A stretch of 16,183 nt of DNA from DATEUP01 sp041485285 (GTDB taxonomy: Archaea > Thermoplasmatota > DTKX01 > DATEUP01). Each line of letters opens with the position of its first letter. Position 1 is the first letter of the stretch. The notes under the pieces are model-generated. The model was not told the origin of the DNA and did not search any database. It saw only the letters and a list, made by a program, of their open reading frames with translations. Below are positions 1 through 8,411 of the stretch, piece by piece. A program made the translations under genes and the position numbers. The stretch lies in the NCBI GenBank assembly GCA_041485285.1, contig JBGPJF010000052.1, forward strand, positions 1 to 16,183, read 5' to 3'.

Positions 1-294
1 ACGCCCGGCGGGACCGTGTCGATCAACGTCACCGTCTCCAACGGGCAATTCGGAAACATCACGGGACTCCTGGTCGTTCAGCTGTACAACGCCACGCGCG
101 TCCCGGCGGTCCCCCAACTTAGGTCGGTGACGGTTCAGCGGGAGTCCGCGCTCCTCCTCGATATTTCGATCGTGATCCCCTTGAGCGCGGTTGCTGGAGT
201 TTTCACGCTCCAAGTGATCCTCCTTACCGACCACCCTGCGGCGGGCGGCTATGTGCTCGATGCGCAGGGTTTCTCCTTCGAAGTCGTCCCGTAG
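1..294 (+). CDS. 3' end of an exported beta-sandwich protein (5' partial)
   Basis: The reading frame is open from base 1 to a TAG stop at 292-294, so the gene starts outside the window and only about 97 residues are visible. GTG at 16 is in frame, but nothing supports it as the true start. The visible part alternates hydrophobic and polar residues in short strands (for example LLVVQLYNA, TLQVILLTD) and has N-x-T sequons (NVT, NIT, NAT). This is the look of an extracellular Ig-like or adhesion-type beta-sandwich domain. There is no transmembrane segment or anchor after it; the protein ends on a strand, FSFEVVP. The next gene begins 26 bases later on the same strand with no AT-rich promoter between them, so the two are probably co-transcribed. 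I do not recognise the family; a cell-surface or pilus-associated role is inferred only from context. Confidence 0.7.
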   Translation, partial: TPGGTVSINVTVSNGQFGNITGLLVVQLYNATRVPAVPQLRSVTVQRESALLLDISIVIPLSAVAGVFTLQVILLTDHPAAGGYVLDAQGFSFEVVP

Positions 295-320
295 GGAATG
301 CGTAAGGGGGGTCGCGCGCG

Positions 321-2861
321 ATGCAGGCGAGGTCGGGGGCCGCCCACTGGGCGACGCGGGGAAGCATGGCCCCGCGCCTCGGTGCCTTGGCGCTCGCGGT
401 CGCATTCGCATTGACCGCGGGTGCGGCGCCCGCCGCAGCCGCCAGCGTTACCTCGGAGAAGAGCACGTACACATGCGGAGAGAGAGTCAATGTCACCCTC
501 AACGGGGACAGCAATGCCCAAGCCGCTCTCCAGGTCAACGACCCCAACGCAACGGCGTACCTGTACGCCTCAGTGCCCACCGACTCCTTTGGCAACGGCG
601 CGTTCAACTTCACGCTTGGCGCCAATGCGAGCGCCGGGAATTACACGGTCTCCGTTTCGTTCGCAAGCGGCGGGCCCTTCACCAGCGTGTTCGAGGTAAC
701 GTGCGGTGAGCCCGTCCCGCCGCCGCCGGACACGCAGGCTCCGCGTGCGGTGATCGATGGCCCGCGGACCGTTGACCCCAACACCTCCGTGAGGTTTTCG
801 GGCGCGAACTCCTCCGATGACTCGGGGACCATTGCAAACTACACGTGGGAATTCGAGGGAAGCGGGCCGGGCAACTCCAGCTACACGCCGAACGTTACGC
901 ACGCATGGGCGCTGAAAGGGGACTACACCGTCACCCTGACCGTGCGTGACGCAAGCGGCAATTCGAATCGTTCGTCCATCGACGTGCACGTCCGAGACAT
1001 CATGGCTCCGACAGCCGTCATTGCGGCTTTGGCGACCGTGGAAAAGGGCACGAGCCTGACGCTCGACGGCTCGGGGTCCTTCGACGACGGGGGTTCACCA
1101 GTCGCCAATTGGACATGGGGCATTGATTTCGAAAACGGAACACAAGTCCTCTACGGCGACCATGCCGCATTCACTTGGTTTGCGGCCGGAAGCTACGCGG
1201 CGACGCTAACCGTCAAGGACGGCGAGGGGAACTTGGGGCAGTCGAGCGTCACGGTCATCGTCACCAACCCGCCGACGAGGCCCGGGCCGGGCGAAACCCC
1301 ATGGGTGATCATCGCGCTGGGGGCGGTAATCGCGGTGGGGCTCGGCGGCAGCCTGGCGACCAGCCGCGGGATGTTTGCGCTGGGCGCGTTGTTCGCCGTG
1401 TTCGCCCGCATCAAGCGGGACGATGTCCGCGGCCAAGAGACTCGAAAAAAGATCCTCGGCTTCATCGAGAAAAATCCCGGGAAGAATTACAACGGCATCC
1501 GACGGGCCCTCGACATGCCGAATGGCACGTGCGCGTACCACCTCCAGGTGCTCGAGCGCGGCGGAGAGGTCCGGCGTGAACCGAACGGGTTCTCCGTCCA
1601 CTTCTTCCTCGCAGACGCGCCTGAAAGTGTCGCGGGCACCTTGGCGCTCCCGCCCGTGGACCTGGAAATCTTGCGGGCCCTGGTCGAGAAGCGGGAGTTG
1701 AGCGCTGCGCAGGTTGTCGAGGCCCTGCACGGCGTGGGCCACGACGTAGACGCATCGACCGCGTCCTACCACCTGCGGACGCTCCAGCGGAAGCACCACC
1801 TGCTGGAATCGCGCCGGGAAGGGGACGTCGCGTTCTATTCGGTGCCCTACGAGAAGGCCGATGCGGTGACGCGCTTGTTGTCGAGGGCCGAGGAAACCGC
1901 GTCATCGACCGTGGTCATGCCCGCTCTTGGCCCGGTCACGGAGGACGGGACGAGGATTTACGGCGAAGGCACCGACGAGCACGAGGCCGTGCCGTCCGCC
2001 GGCTCCGAGTCCAGCGCCCCGCGCCCGACGGCAAGCCTCGAGGCGCGCGCTGCAGCGGATTTCACCGCCGGCTTTGCCCGGCTGCGCGTTGCACTCCGGA
2101 CGGGCCCCACCGAGCCGGTAAAGGACGTCCGCGTGGAATTGGAGTTCGACCACGAAACCCTGGTCCTCGACCACTTCTCGCCCGCGGTGCAGGTGCAGGG
2201 CGGGCGCATCACCCTGGGGCGGATGGAAAAGGGTGAGACGAAGCAGTTGGAGGTGTTCTTCGAGCCGCAAGTGTGCAAGCAGTTCGCGGTCGAAGGCATC
2301 CTCCGCTACCGCACGGCCGACGGGCGGCTCGAAGTGGAGAAGCTCGCGCCGCAGTCGTTCGAGGTTGCGGTGCCGTCGTTCGAAGGGACGAAGAACCTAA
2401 GCCTGTCGGGGCTCCGGCAGCTCGTCGCGGGCGAACTCAAGGTTTCCGGGGCCAGGGTACTGCGGTTCCCCATGGAGGCATCCGCCGCGGCCGTTGCAGA
2501 GGTCGTGCGCGAAGCGGTTGCCGACCGAGAACTGCGGCCGGTACGCGACTTCGCGCAGGCTGCCCCGTACCGGTCGGAGTCATGGTTCTACGGGGTCGCA
2601 GCCCGCGGGGGCAAGCGGGTGGTTGTCCGCATCTCGGTACACGAGGGCGGGATGGTTGAGGTCTCCGTCATCGGGGAAGGGGAGGCGGACGTGGCAAGCA
2701 CGTTGTGCGCATCGACGGAGGAGATTCGGAAGCGCGCGCCGACTGGGGCTGGGGGATGGACGTTGGAGCGCGAGGCGGCCGCCGAACCCGCCGGTCGCGG
2801 TAGAAGGACGATGTTTGACGAACACTGGGACAGCCTGTCGAACCCGAGGCGCGGAGAATGA
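321..2861 (+). CDS. Membrane-spanning regulator: PKD domains outside, tandem winged helices and appendage-like domain inside
   Basis: This 846-residue protein looks like a one-component transmembrane transcription factor. In order it has a Sec-type signal peptide (about 16-41, ending APAAAA), a beta domain (43-128), two PKD domains (141-225 and 229-316, each with a strand like YTVTLTVRD near its end), a hydrophobic segment (327-346, perhaps extending to 363), and a basic stop-transfer ARIKRDD. Two winged helices follow at 371-430 and 440-520, with recognition helices CAYHLQVLE and ASYHLRTLQ, then a two-lobed domain (572-805). Thirteen N-x-S/T sequons lie before the membrane segment and only two after it, which supports PKD outside and DNA binding inside. 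ATG 321 has a G-rich stretch about 8 bases upstream; ATG 366 would give a more compact signal peptide and is a real alternative. Its stop overlaps the next start (ATGA), so it is co-translated with the giant surface protein. Its targets are unknown; control of this locus is inference. Confidence 0.85.
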   Translation: MQARSGAAHWATRGSMAPRLGALALAVAFALTAGAAPAAAASVTSEKSTYTCGERVNVTLNGDSNAQAALQVNDPNATAYLYASVPTDSFGNGAFNFTLGANASAGNYTVSVSFASGGPFTSVFEVTCGEPVPPPPDTQAPRAVIDGPRTVDPNTSVRFSGANSSDDSGTIANYTWEFEGSGPGNSSYTPNVTHAWALKGDYTVTLTVRDASGNSNRSSIDVHVRDIMAPTAVIAALATVEKGTSLTLDGSGSFDDGGSPVANWTWGIDFENGTQVLYGDHAAFTWFAAGSYAATLTVKDGEGNLGQSSVTVIVTNPPTRPGPGETPWVIIALGAVIAVGLGGSLATSRGMFALGALFAVFARIKRDDVRGQETRKKILGFIEKNPGKNYNGIRRALDMPNGTCAYHLQVLERGGEVRREPNGFSVHFFLADAPESVAGTLALPPVDLEILRALVEKRELSAAQVVEALHGVGHDVDASTASYHLRTLQRKHHLLESRREGDVAFYSVPYEKADAVTRLLSRAEETASSTVVMPALGPVTEDGTRIYGEGTDEHEAVPSAGSESSAPRPTASLEARAAADFTAGFARLRVALRTGPTEPVKDVRVELEFDHETLVLDHFSPAVQVQGGRITLGRMEKGETKQLEVFFEPQVCKQFAVEGILRYRTADGRLEVEKLAPQSFEVAVPSFEGTKNLSLSGLRQLVAGELKVSGARVLRFPMEASAAAVAEVVREAVADRELRPVRDFAQAAPYRSESWFYGVAARGGKRVVVRISVHEGGMVEVSVIGEGEADVASTLCASTEEIRKRAPTGAGGWTLEREAAAEPAGRGRRTMFDEHWDSLSNPRRGE

Positions 2862-5800
2862 GCGGAGGCGGAATAGAGGGGCCTCCGCCCGAGGCGCATC
2901 TACATATACGGCCGAGCCGCCTCGATTCGGCCCGGGCGAGGGCCACGGGTTCTCACTTACGTCGGCTGCCGGGTAATCGCCGCGGGGCCATGGGTTTTGC
3001 ATTGGCGGCCGTGGTCTTGCTGGTATTGACTTCCGTCTCGATTGCCTACATGGGCTCTCTTGGGCACGAAGCGGACACTGCGCTTCCGCAGGCGCAATCG
3101 CTTCGAAGGCTTGAGGCGGCCGCAGACAGCGCGCGGCTCGCCGCCGAGGACATCGCGCTGGACGCAGCGCTCCAAGCCATTGAGGCTGTATTCTTGCGCG
3201 CCGGTGACAGTGAGGAGGCGGGAGGCGAGTTTGCAACGCGGATCGGACCCGCCTTGGCCGCCCCCGGTCGGTTCCCAGGCCAAATCGGGGGCCTTTCAGT
3301 CACGTTGGTCCGTCAAGACCTCGTGCTCGAACCTCTCGTCATGGCCACGGCGACGATCACGCCCGTCGATGGCAAGAATGAATCCATGAAGTTGAACCTC
3401 ACAGGAGTCTTTCAGGATTCGTCGGCGGCTCCCTACTACCAGATCAGGGGCTCGATTGACTTGTCGCTGATGGATCCGCTCACGCACACTCCGCTCGCCC
3501 TGACCACATTGGTACAGCGCCAAGTCAGCGTCCCCCTCCCCCTCTTGACGAGCGTTCTCAAGCAACTCGCTCTCGAATCAACAGGCTCAGAACAGGCCCT
3601 TGGCCGAGTACTGGTCCACATCCTCACCACCCTCGCGCAGGCGCGAATCGTCCTGGGCTATGGATCGGGGGCGCCCTCAATGCCTACGGCGTCCCAAATC
3701 CTCACTGTTTCCGATGTCACGCGGGCTCTCAACCTCGCACTAATCCTTCAACAGGCGCGCGTGACACGGACGCTCGATCTCGGCGGCGCCATTGCCGAAT
3801 TCGATCGCATGGCGGGCCCGTTGCACAACGACAGCATCGCGCCCCCGCCGCCGAACCCCGCAACAGCGAGTCTTGCGGCCCTTGCACGCGCGTACGTATC
3901 GAACGGCACCATCGACGGCGGAGACCTAATGGCGTTGTTCTACGGCCTTGATCGAGTTACGCCGAACTCGCGGGCGATATCGCCACAGGATTCGAAATCC
4001 GAACCCAACCGAATCGTCGATCAATATGTGCGGCAGTTCCTCGATGGCCTCGGGCTCGTGACTGAGGCCGACCCGTTTGTCCTCTCACAATTCCTCTCCA
4101 ACTTGCTGGGTCTAACCGGAGCGCAACAGAGCGATTTGATTTCGAATATCTTTTTCGTTGCGCCAGGAATCCTCGCCCCCGATCGAATTGCTCAATGGAT
4201 CACCCGGTTCGTGGGAACGCTGGCATCCAGTTACGGGCTCACATCTGCCCTTTCCCCGGGGTCATCGCTGCGCTTGCTCGTGATGGACAACGGTCGCCAA
4301 TTCACGGTGGGGCCGTCGTCGGAGTCGCGTCCCTACCGGGTATTGGTCTCAAGCGGGAGTTGCTACACGATCAACCGCACTCGGTTTTGCCCGTACACAT
4401 ACGGTGATCGCACCCTGAACTTCGCGAGCGCAAACGCTTCGCGGGCCTTGTCGTTTGCCGACCAAGACGTTACGGTGGGCCGGGATGCGGTTTGGGCGGA
4501 GTTCTTGGCCTTCGCAATCAACGGGACCTCATGGGAAGACCTCGCAAATCGCACGGTTCGAAGTGTGTTCGGGCTCTTCTCAACGGTCGTCGACGAATTG
4601 AACGGGTCGATCGCCAAAGCGAGTTACACATCTTCGATCAACCCCAACGACGAAACGACCTTCCTCGAATCGATGGCCGGGCAATTCAACGCGACGGTCT
4701 CGGTGGCGACGCAGGCGGTCCGAGCTTCGGCAAACGTCACAAGAGCCGCGTCGGCGATGGGCGATAACACCACCGCTTTGCTGTCGCGGCTGATGGTCTT
4801 CATGGGGACGGTCCCGCCCGCGGCGTCGACGTGCCGCGGCTACGCTAGCTGGTATGACTGTCTCGTTTCGTCGGGCCAAAGAATCGGCGAGGCGGCAACC
4901 GGTACGGCGACCTCCCTGCTCCAGGCGGCAAGCACGGGTTCCGACCCCTCCTTGCGATGGCAAACGATCTCGAATGGAACGTGCACGACCGTGAATGGGT
5001 CGGGTTGCCCGAGCTGGTACTCCACGCCAGCCGCAGCGGAATCGGTGTTTCGCGCGGACTCGAGCGTACGCGATTCGATCGCCAACCAAATCCGTCCTAG
5101 CGTCCAGGCGGCCTTTGACCAGGTGCGTGGCTGGGAACTCGACGCCTTCCGGGTGCCCACATCGTCCATGGCGACCGCCCTAGCGGACTCCTTGATCGCG
5201 AAGGCCGTGGGGGCGCCGGCCTCGCTGCTGGACCGGCAAGCGGCCTACCTTCAGCGGTCCGTCGACTTCGGTTTCTTCGACCGAGTCCTCCCGACAAAGA
5301 TCTTGGAGAGCGCCGCCGCCGGCCGAGATTTCCAGTTCTGGTCCGGGAACGTGACCGATTCGGTGAGAGCGGGCGTAGCGCACAATGAATCTCTGGCAGT
5401 GACACAGAATCCGACCTACCTGGAGGTGCAAAATGTCTCGACCCTGTCGGATTATGCGAATGGCACCAAGGTCGTTAGGCAGCCGGGCCAAATCGTTGGT
5501 TACCTGAGTCCACCGCGGGGCCTTGCGATCCCCGGTGACGCAGACAAGACCGCGGTGCCCTACCAAACCGAATGGGATGTGTGCATCAACGGAACCTATG
5601 AGATTTCGGTTGGGGCCGCGGGGATCGTGCGGCCGCTTTCCACGGTTGCGGTTCGCGAGTCGATTCGGGCGAGGGTCGTGGTCATCGACATTTGCTCAAG
5701 CGTGGTCACCTTTTCGGCACGCGCCCTAAAGCAAGTGAATTATGTTGATCCCAACTCGACTCCTGACGCGCCTGCAGCCTCCAAGTGCGGCATCGGGAGT

Positions 5801-7882
5801 TGGCAAGAGGTGAAGGCCTGTGCCCAAAAGGTGGTGGATTACTTCAAGGCCCTTGCAAAGCAGGTAATCGAGTGGATTTGGCCGGGCCTCTTCGAATCGG
5901 ACAGTTCCCTGCTTTGGCCTCTGACACGCGTTTTGCGTTCAGAGATTGCAATTAGCCAGATGATGGGAGGAAAGATGGCCTCCGCTTATTCGGACGGCGA
6001 CCTGGCCGGCGCGACAAGCGCAATCGCCGACAAGATCCAGCAGGCGGAAGTACAATGGGCGACCGAGGACTCGATCGTGGGCACAATCGGAGGGCTAAAG
6101 GCGATCATCAACGATGCTGCGAGGGCCAGCAAATTCCCGTACGAGTTTTCGTTCCTCGGGCACCAAGTCGTCGCGAGCCTCAAGACGAGCACGATGACGA
6201 ACTTCCCGAACGTAACGCGCGTGCGGACCGACGCTTCCGTAAACCGCGGGCTGGAAGATCCAAAAGACTTCCTGCTCCGATTGGACGTGACTCCGGCAGC
6301 GTACAAGATGACGTCAGGCACCGACCCACCGCCGCGATCGGTGACGATATGGCTCATCGAATATGACCGGCCGATCTTCATGTTTGGCAAGACGCTGACG
6401 GGCTTCTTGGCCCCCGTCTCCGCATTTCATGCGAAGGGTCAGGCCGCTGAAGTGGAGTTCGTCGCCGATCCCCTTCAGATCCGCCAGCCCTATTTCCTTG
6501 CCGGCGCAGTCAAATGGACGGCCTATGGCCTCGTGCATGGCGCCTCAGTCCGGCTCCCAGACTACGAGTTGTCGGTTTCAGTAGTGCCCTTAACGATCAG
6601 CAATGACGCTCCGTTGAAGGCAGGCCTTGCTTTCAAGGGCTCTGTCACCATCAACTTCCACCCTGAGCCCAAGACGCTTGCCTCATCGGTTTTCATTAAC
6701 GAATTGGCCTTCGACCGCTCCTCGACGCCGCCGTCCGGGTGGATCGAGATTTGGCATCCGGGAACCGACCATGGGGCCTTCATGACCGCTGGCCGGGAAT
6801 GGCTCTTAGTGGCTGCTCGCTCAGGGGCCAGTCAAAAGTTGGGGGATTTCGGAGGGACAAGCGATTGTTCAGCCAGCGTTGGGGGTGCATCATCCGCAAC
6901 AAGCGGCTCGGGTAGGCCCGCTGCGTACACGATCTGCAAATGGTCTGGAGGTGCCGGCAATACGTTTCACCTGGCTCCCGGCGACCCGCAGAACCCATTG
7001 AATCCAACAGACGGCCTTCTGCTAATCGATTCGAACGGAGCCGTTTTGGATTCGACGCCGTTTCAGCGCGACGCATGCAGCAGTCCCGAGTCCTTCCAAC
7101 GGCTCATGGATGGCTCCACAAAGTGGGACTGCCTCCCAGAAAGCCCGGGTGTGGCTCACCTCGTTTCGCCGATTGTCGATTGTTGTTCTAACCTACTCGG
7201 TTTTGCGAACTCGATACCCGGTGTGGGGGCATTGCTTGCCCCGATCCGCTTTTTGGAATACCTCGCGACCTTCGCGTCCGGGGGGACGAACCTCGCGCGT
7301 GCCTTTATGGCGGCAATTGATGACATCACCTTTACGCTAGAGGTGGCCTTGGTGGTGGGATTTGACCTCTGGATCTTCCACGGTGAGGCAAAGGCGGGTG
7401 CGCGGCTTAGCCTCCAATTCGGGAGCAAAGCCTTGGCTTACATCCCTTCGTGGCTTTCTGTGTTCATTGGGGACCTCGTAAATGGCCCAGGGGCAGCTTC
7501 GGCGCCAACAAAAGCCGGTCTGGAGGACAACATTTGGTCCGACATCAGGTGGGGCTTCGGGATCTTCGCAGGGGCCGATGCGGGCGTCCGCACCGCCGAC
7601 GGCGACGCGGGCGCGCTTCAGGTGTCGGGTGAGGGTGGTTGGACGACCAGCAGTACGTTTGAGACGCCCCCCAGCACCGAGAGCGGCACCTACTTCGAGA
7701 TTGGAGTAGGCGCCTCGGGGGACCACCCCCCGCCAAAGGCAGAAACAATCTCAGCAAACATCTTGGGGTTCCTTAAGAAATACGACAAGAAGACGGCCTT
7801 CGGTTTCGAAGGCTCGTTGTCCCTTCGGTATTGGCTGATGAAAGTCGAGACTTTTGTGGTGAAGCCCGCCGAAGCTCCTTGA
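2858..7882 (+). CDS. Giant exported/surface protein with lamin-tail domain (pilus-locus DUF7286-like)
   Basis: This 1674-residue protein has one N-terminal membrane segment (about 45-65) after a 44-residue leader ending NRRGAM. A helical Ala-rich stretch follows (70-115), then a long beta/alpha ectodomain with more than 20 N-x-S/T sequons between 174 and 1120. Three small Cys pairs (502/511, 659/668, 709/717) look like disulfide loops. Residues 1277-1435 look like a lamin-tail domain: an INELAFD strand, WIEIWHPG, LLLIDSNGAVLDSTPF, then SFQRLMDGSTKWD and SPGVAH. After it come two hydrophobic stretches (1443-1475, 1485-1508) and a Gly-rich strand region to the end. The start overlaps the preceding stop (ATGA). 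ATG 2990 would begin directly in the hydrophobic segment and lose the basic NRRG motif shared with the next gene, so I prefer 2858, although rare codons (ATA, CTA, TTA) in the leader leave doubt. From memory it resembles large DUF7286-type proteins of haloarchaeal pilus loci. Its function is unknown; adhesin or pilus-tip scaffold is a guess. Confidence 0.8.
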   Translation: MSGGGIEGPPPEAHLHIRPSRLDSARARATGSHLRRLPGNRRGAMGFALAAVVLLVLTSVSIAYMGSLGHEADTALPQAQSLRRLEAAADSARLAAEDIALDAALQAIEAVFLRAGDSEEAGGEFATRIGPALAAPGRFPGQIGGLSVTLVRQDLVLEPLVMATATITPVDGKNESMKLNLTGVFQDSSAAPYYQIRGSIDLSLMDPLTHTPLALTTLVQRQVSVPLPLLTSVLKQLALESTGSEQALGRVLVHILTTLAQARIVLGYGSGAPSMPTASQILTVSDVTRALNLALILQQARVTRTLDLGGAIAEFDRMAGPLHNDSIAPPPPNPATASLAALARAYVSNGTIDGGDLMALFYGLDRVTPNSRAISPQDSKSEPNRIVDQYVRQFLDGLGLVTEADPFVLSQFLSNLLGLTGAQQSDLISNIFFVAPGILAPDRIAQWITRFVGTLASSYGLTSALSPGSSLRLLVMDNGRQFTVGPSSESRPYRVLVSSGSCYTINRTRFCPYTYGDRTLNFASANASRALSFADQDVTVGRDAVWAEFLAFAINGTSWEDLANRTVRSVFGLFSTVVDELNGSIAKASYTSSINPNDETTFLESMAGQFNATVSVATQAVRASANVTRAASAMGDNTTALLSRLMVFMGTVPPAASTCRGYASWYDCLVSSGQRIGEAATGTATSLLQAASTGSDPSLRWQTISNGTCTTVNGSGCPSWYSTPAAAESVFRADSSVRDSIANQIRPSVQAAFDQVRGWELDAFRVPTSSMATALADSLIAKAVGAPASLLDRQAAYLQRSVDFGFFDRVLPTKILESAAAGRDFQFWSGNVTDSVRAGVAHNESLAVTQNPTYLEVQNVSTLSDYANGTKVVRQPGQIVGYLSPPRGLAIPGDADKTAVPYQTEWDVCINGTYEISVGAAGIVRPLSTVAVRESIRARVVVIDICSSVVTFSARALKQVNYVDPNSTPDAPAASKCGIGSWQEVKACAQKVVDYFKALAKQVIEWIWPGLFESDSSLLWPLTRVLRSEIAISQMMGGKMASAYSDGDLAGATSAIADKIQQAEVQWATEDSIVGTIGGLKAIINDAARASKFPYEFSFLGHQVVASLKTSTMTNFPNVTRVRTDASVNRGLEDPKDFLLRLDVTPAAYKMTSGTDPPPRSVTIWLIEYDRPIFMFGKTLTGFLAPVSAFHAKGQAAEVEFVADPLQIRQPYFLAGAVKWTAYGLVHGASVRLPDYELSVSVVPLTISNDAPLKAGLAFKGSVTINFHPEPKTLASSVFINELAFDRSSTPPSGWIEIWHPGTDHGAFMTAGREWLLVAARSGASQKLGDFGGTSDCSASVGGASSATSGSGRPAAYTICKWSGGAGNTFHLAPGDPQNPLNPTDGLLLIDSNGAVLDSTPFQRDACSSPESFQRLMDGSTKWDCLPESPGVAHLVSPIVDCCSNLLGFANSIPGVGALLAPIRFLEYLATFASGGTNLARAFMAAIDDITFTLEVALVVGFDLWIFHGEAKAGARLSLQFGSKALAYIPSWLSVFIGDLVNGPGAASAPTKAGLEDNIWSDIRWGFGIFAGADAGVRTADGDAGALQVSGEGGWTTSSTFETPPSTESGTYFEIGVGASGDHPPPKAETISANILGFLKKYDKKTAFGFEGSLSLRYWLMKVETFVVKPAEAP

Positions 7883-7908
7883 TTGGCCCATCCCCGGGGG
7901 TTCGTCCG

Positions 7909-8397
7909 ATGCGCCGTTCGCTCCGGATCAACCGGCGGGGCGAACTTGGGCCCTTTGAAGACCTAACAGCCCTGGTTGTTGTCTCGGTGGCCCTTACGAT
8001 CCTTGTGGGGGCAATCGTCGCCTCCACGGTGGCACGGAATGCGGATGCCTCCACGGCCGGGCTTTGGAGAGACTGCGAACGCGTAACGGATGTACTGCGC
8101 TCCTCCGAGGGGCTCGCCCGGCCCGGGACGTCAGGAGTGCTCGATTCGACCAAGGTAATGCTCCTCGACGCCAACTTCTCGAGACTGGTCAGCCCTGAGA
8201 GCGTAGGCCTGCCTTACACGTTCTCGATCCTTGACGTCTCCGGATACGATGCCTCGAGGTCGTTTACGCGGACAAACGTTCTGGCGACGAGCGCGCCCGC
8301 AGGAAAAACCACGATCGAGTTCCGCTCTGCGGTGTCGATCTCGGTGAGCCCTGAGGAAAGCCACGCGGCGCTGCTGATCGTATCTTGTTGGAGGTGA
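7909..8397 (+). CDS. Pilin-like single-TM protein with RRG leader
   Basis: The protein has 162 residues. A short basic leader, MRRSLRINRRGELG, precedes a hydrophobic helix (about 19-41, TALVVVSVALTILVGAIVAST) and a beta-rich extracytoplasmic part. This is the layout of a minor pilin or pseudopilin with a class III signal, where the prepilin peptidase would cut after RRG. I chose ATG 7909 because a run of five G lies about nine bases upstream. An earlier in-frame ATG at 7831 would overlap the preceding gene by 52 bases and put 26 extra residues before the leader. The gene follows the giant protein by 26 bases and is followed immediately by another single-TM protein, so all are probably one operon. 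Two cysteines (56 and 160) could form a disulfide. The leader shares NRRG with the giant protein. Family unassigned; the haloarchaeal DUF7285-type proteins are a possible match but unverified. Confidence 0.72.
   Translation: MRRSLRINRRGELGPFEDLTALVVVSVALTILVGAIVASTVARNADASTAGLWRDCERVTDVLRSSEGLARPGTSGVLDSTKVMLLDANFSRLVSPESVGLPYTFSILDVSGYDASRSFTRTNVLATSAPAGKTTIEFRSAVSISVSPEESHAALLIVSCWR
8390..8397 (+). promoter_or_regulatory. Shine-Dalgarno sequence for the 8412 gene
   Basis: GGAGGTGA lies across the stop codon of the preceding gene (TGA 8395-8397), so termination of one gene and initiation of the next may be coupled. The 14-base distance to ATG 8412 is longer than usual. This leaves GTG 8394 or an intermediate arrangement possible. 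Confidence 0.5.
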
Positions 8398-8411
8398 GGC
8401 AAACGGCCCGA

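Noticed and set aside
7831..7908. Earlier start for the pilin-like gene at 7909
   Set aside because: It would overlap the giant gene by 52 bases and put 26 residues before an otherwise normal basic leader; the G-rich site favours 7909.
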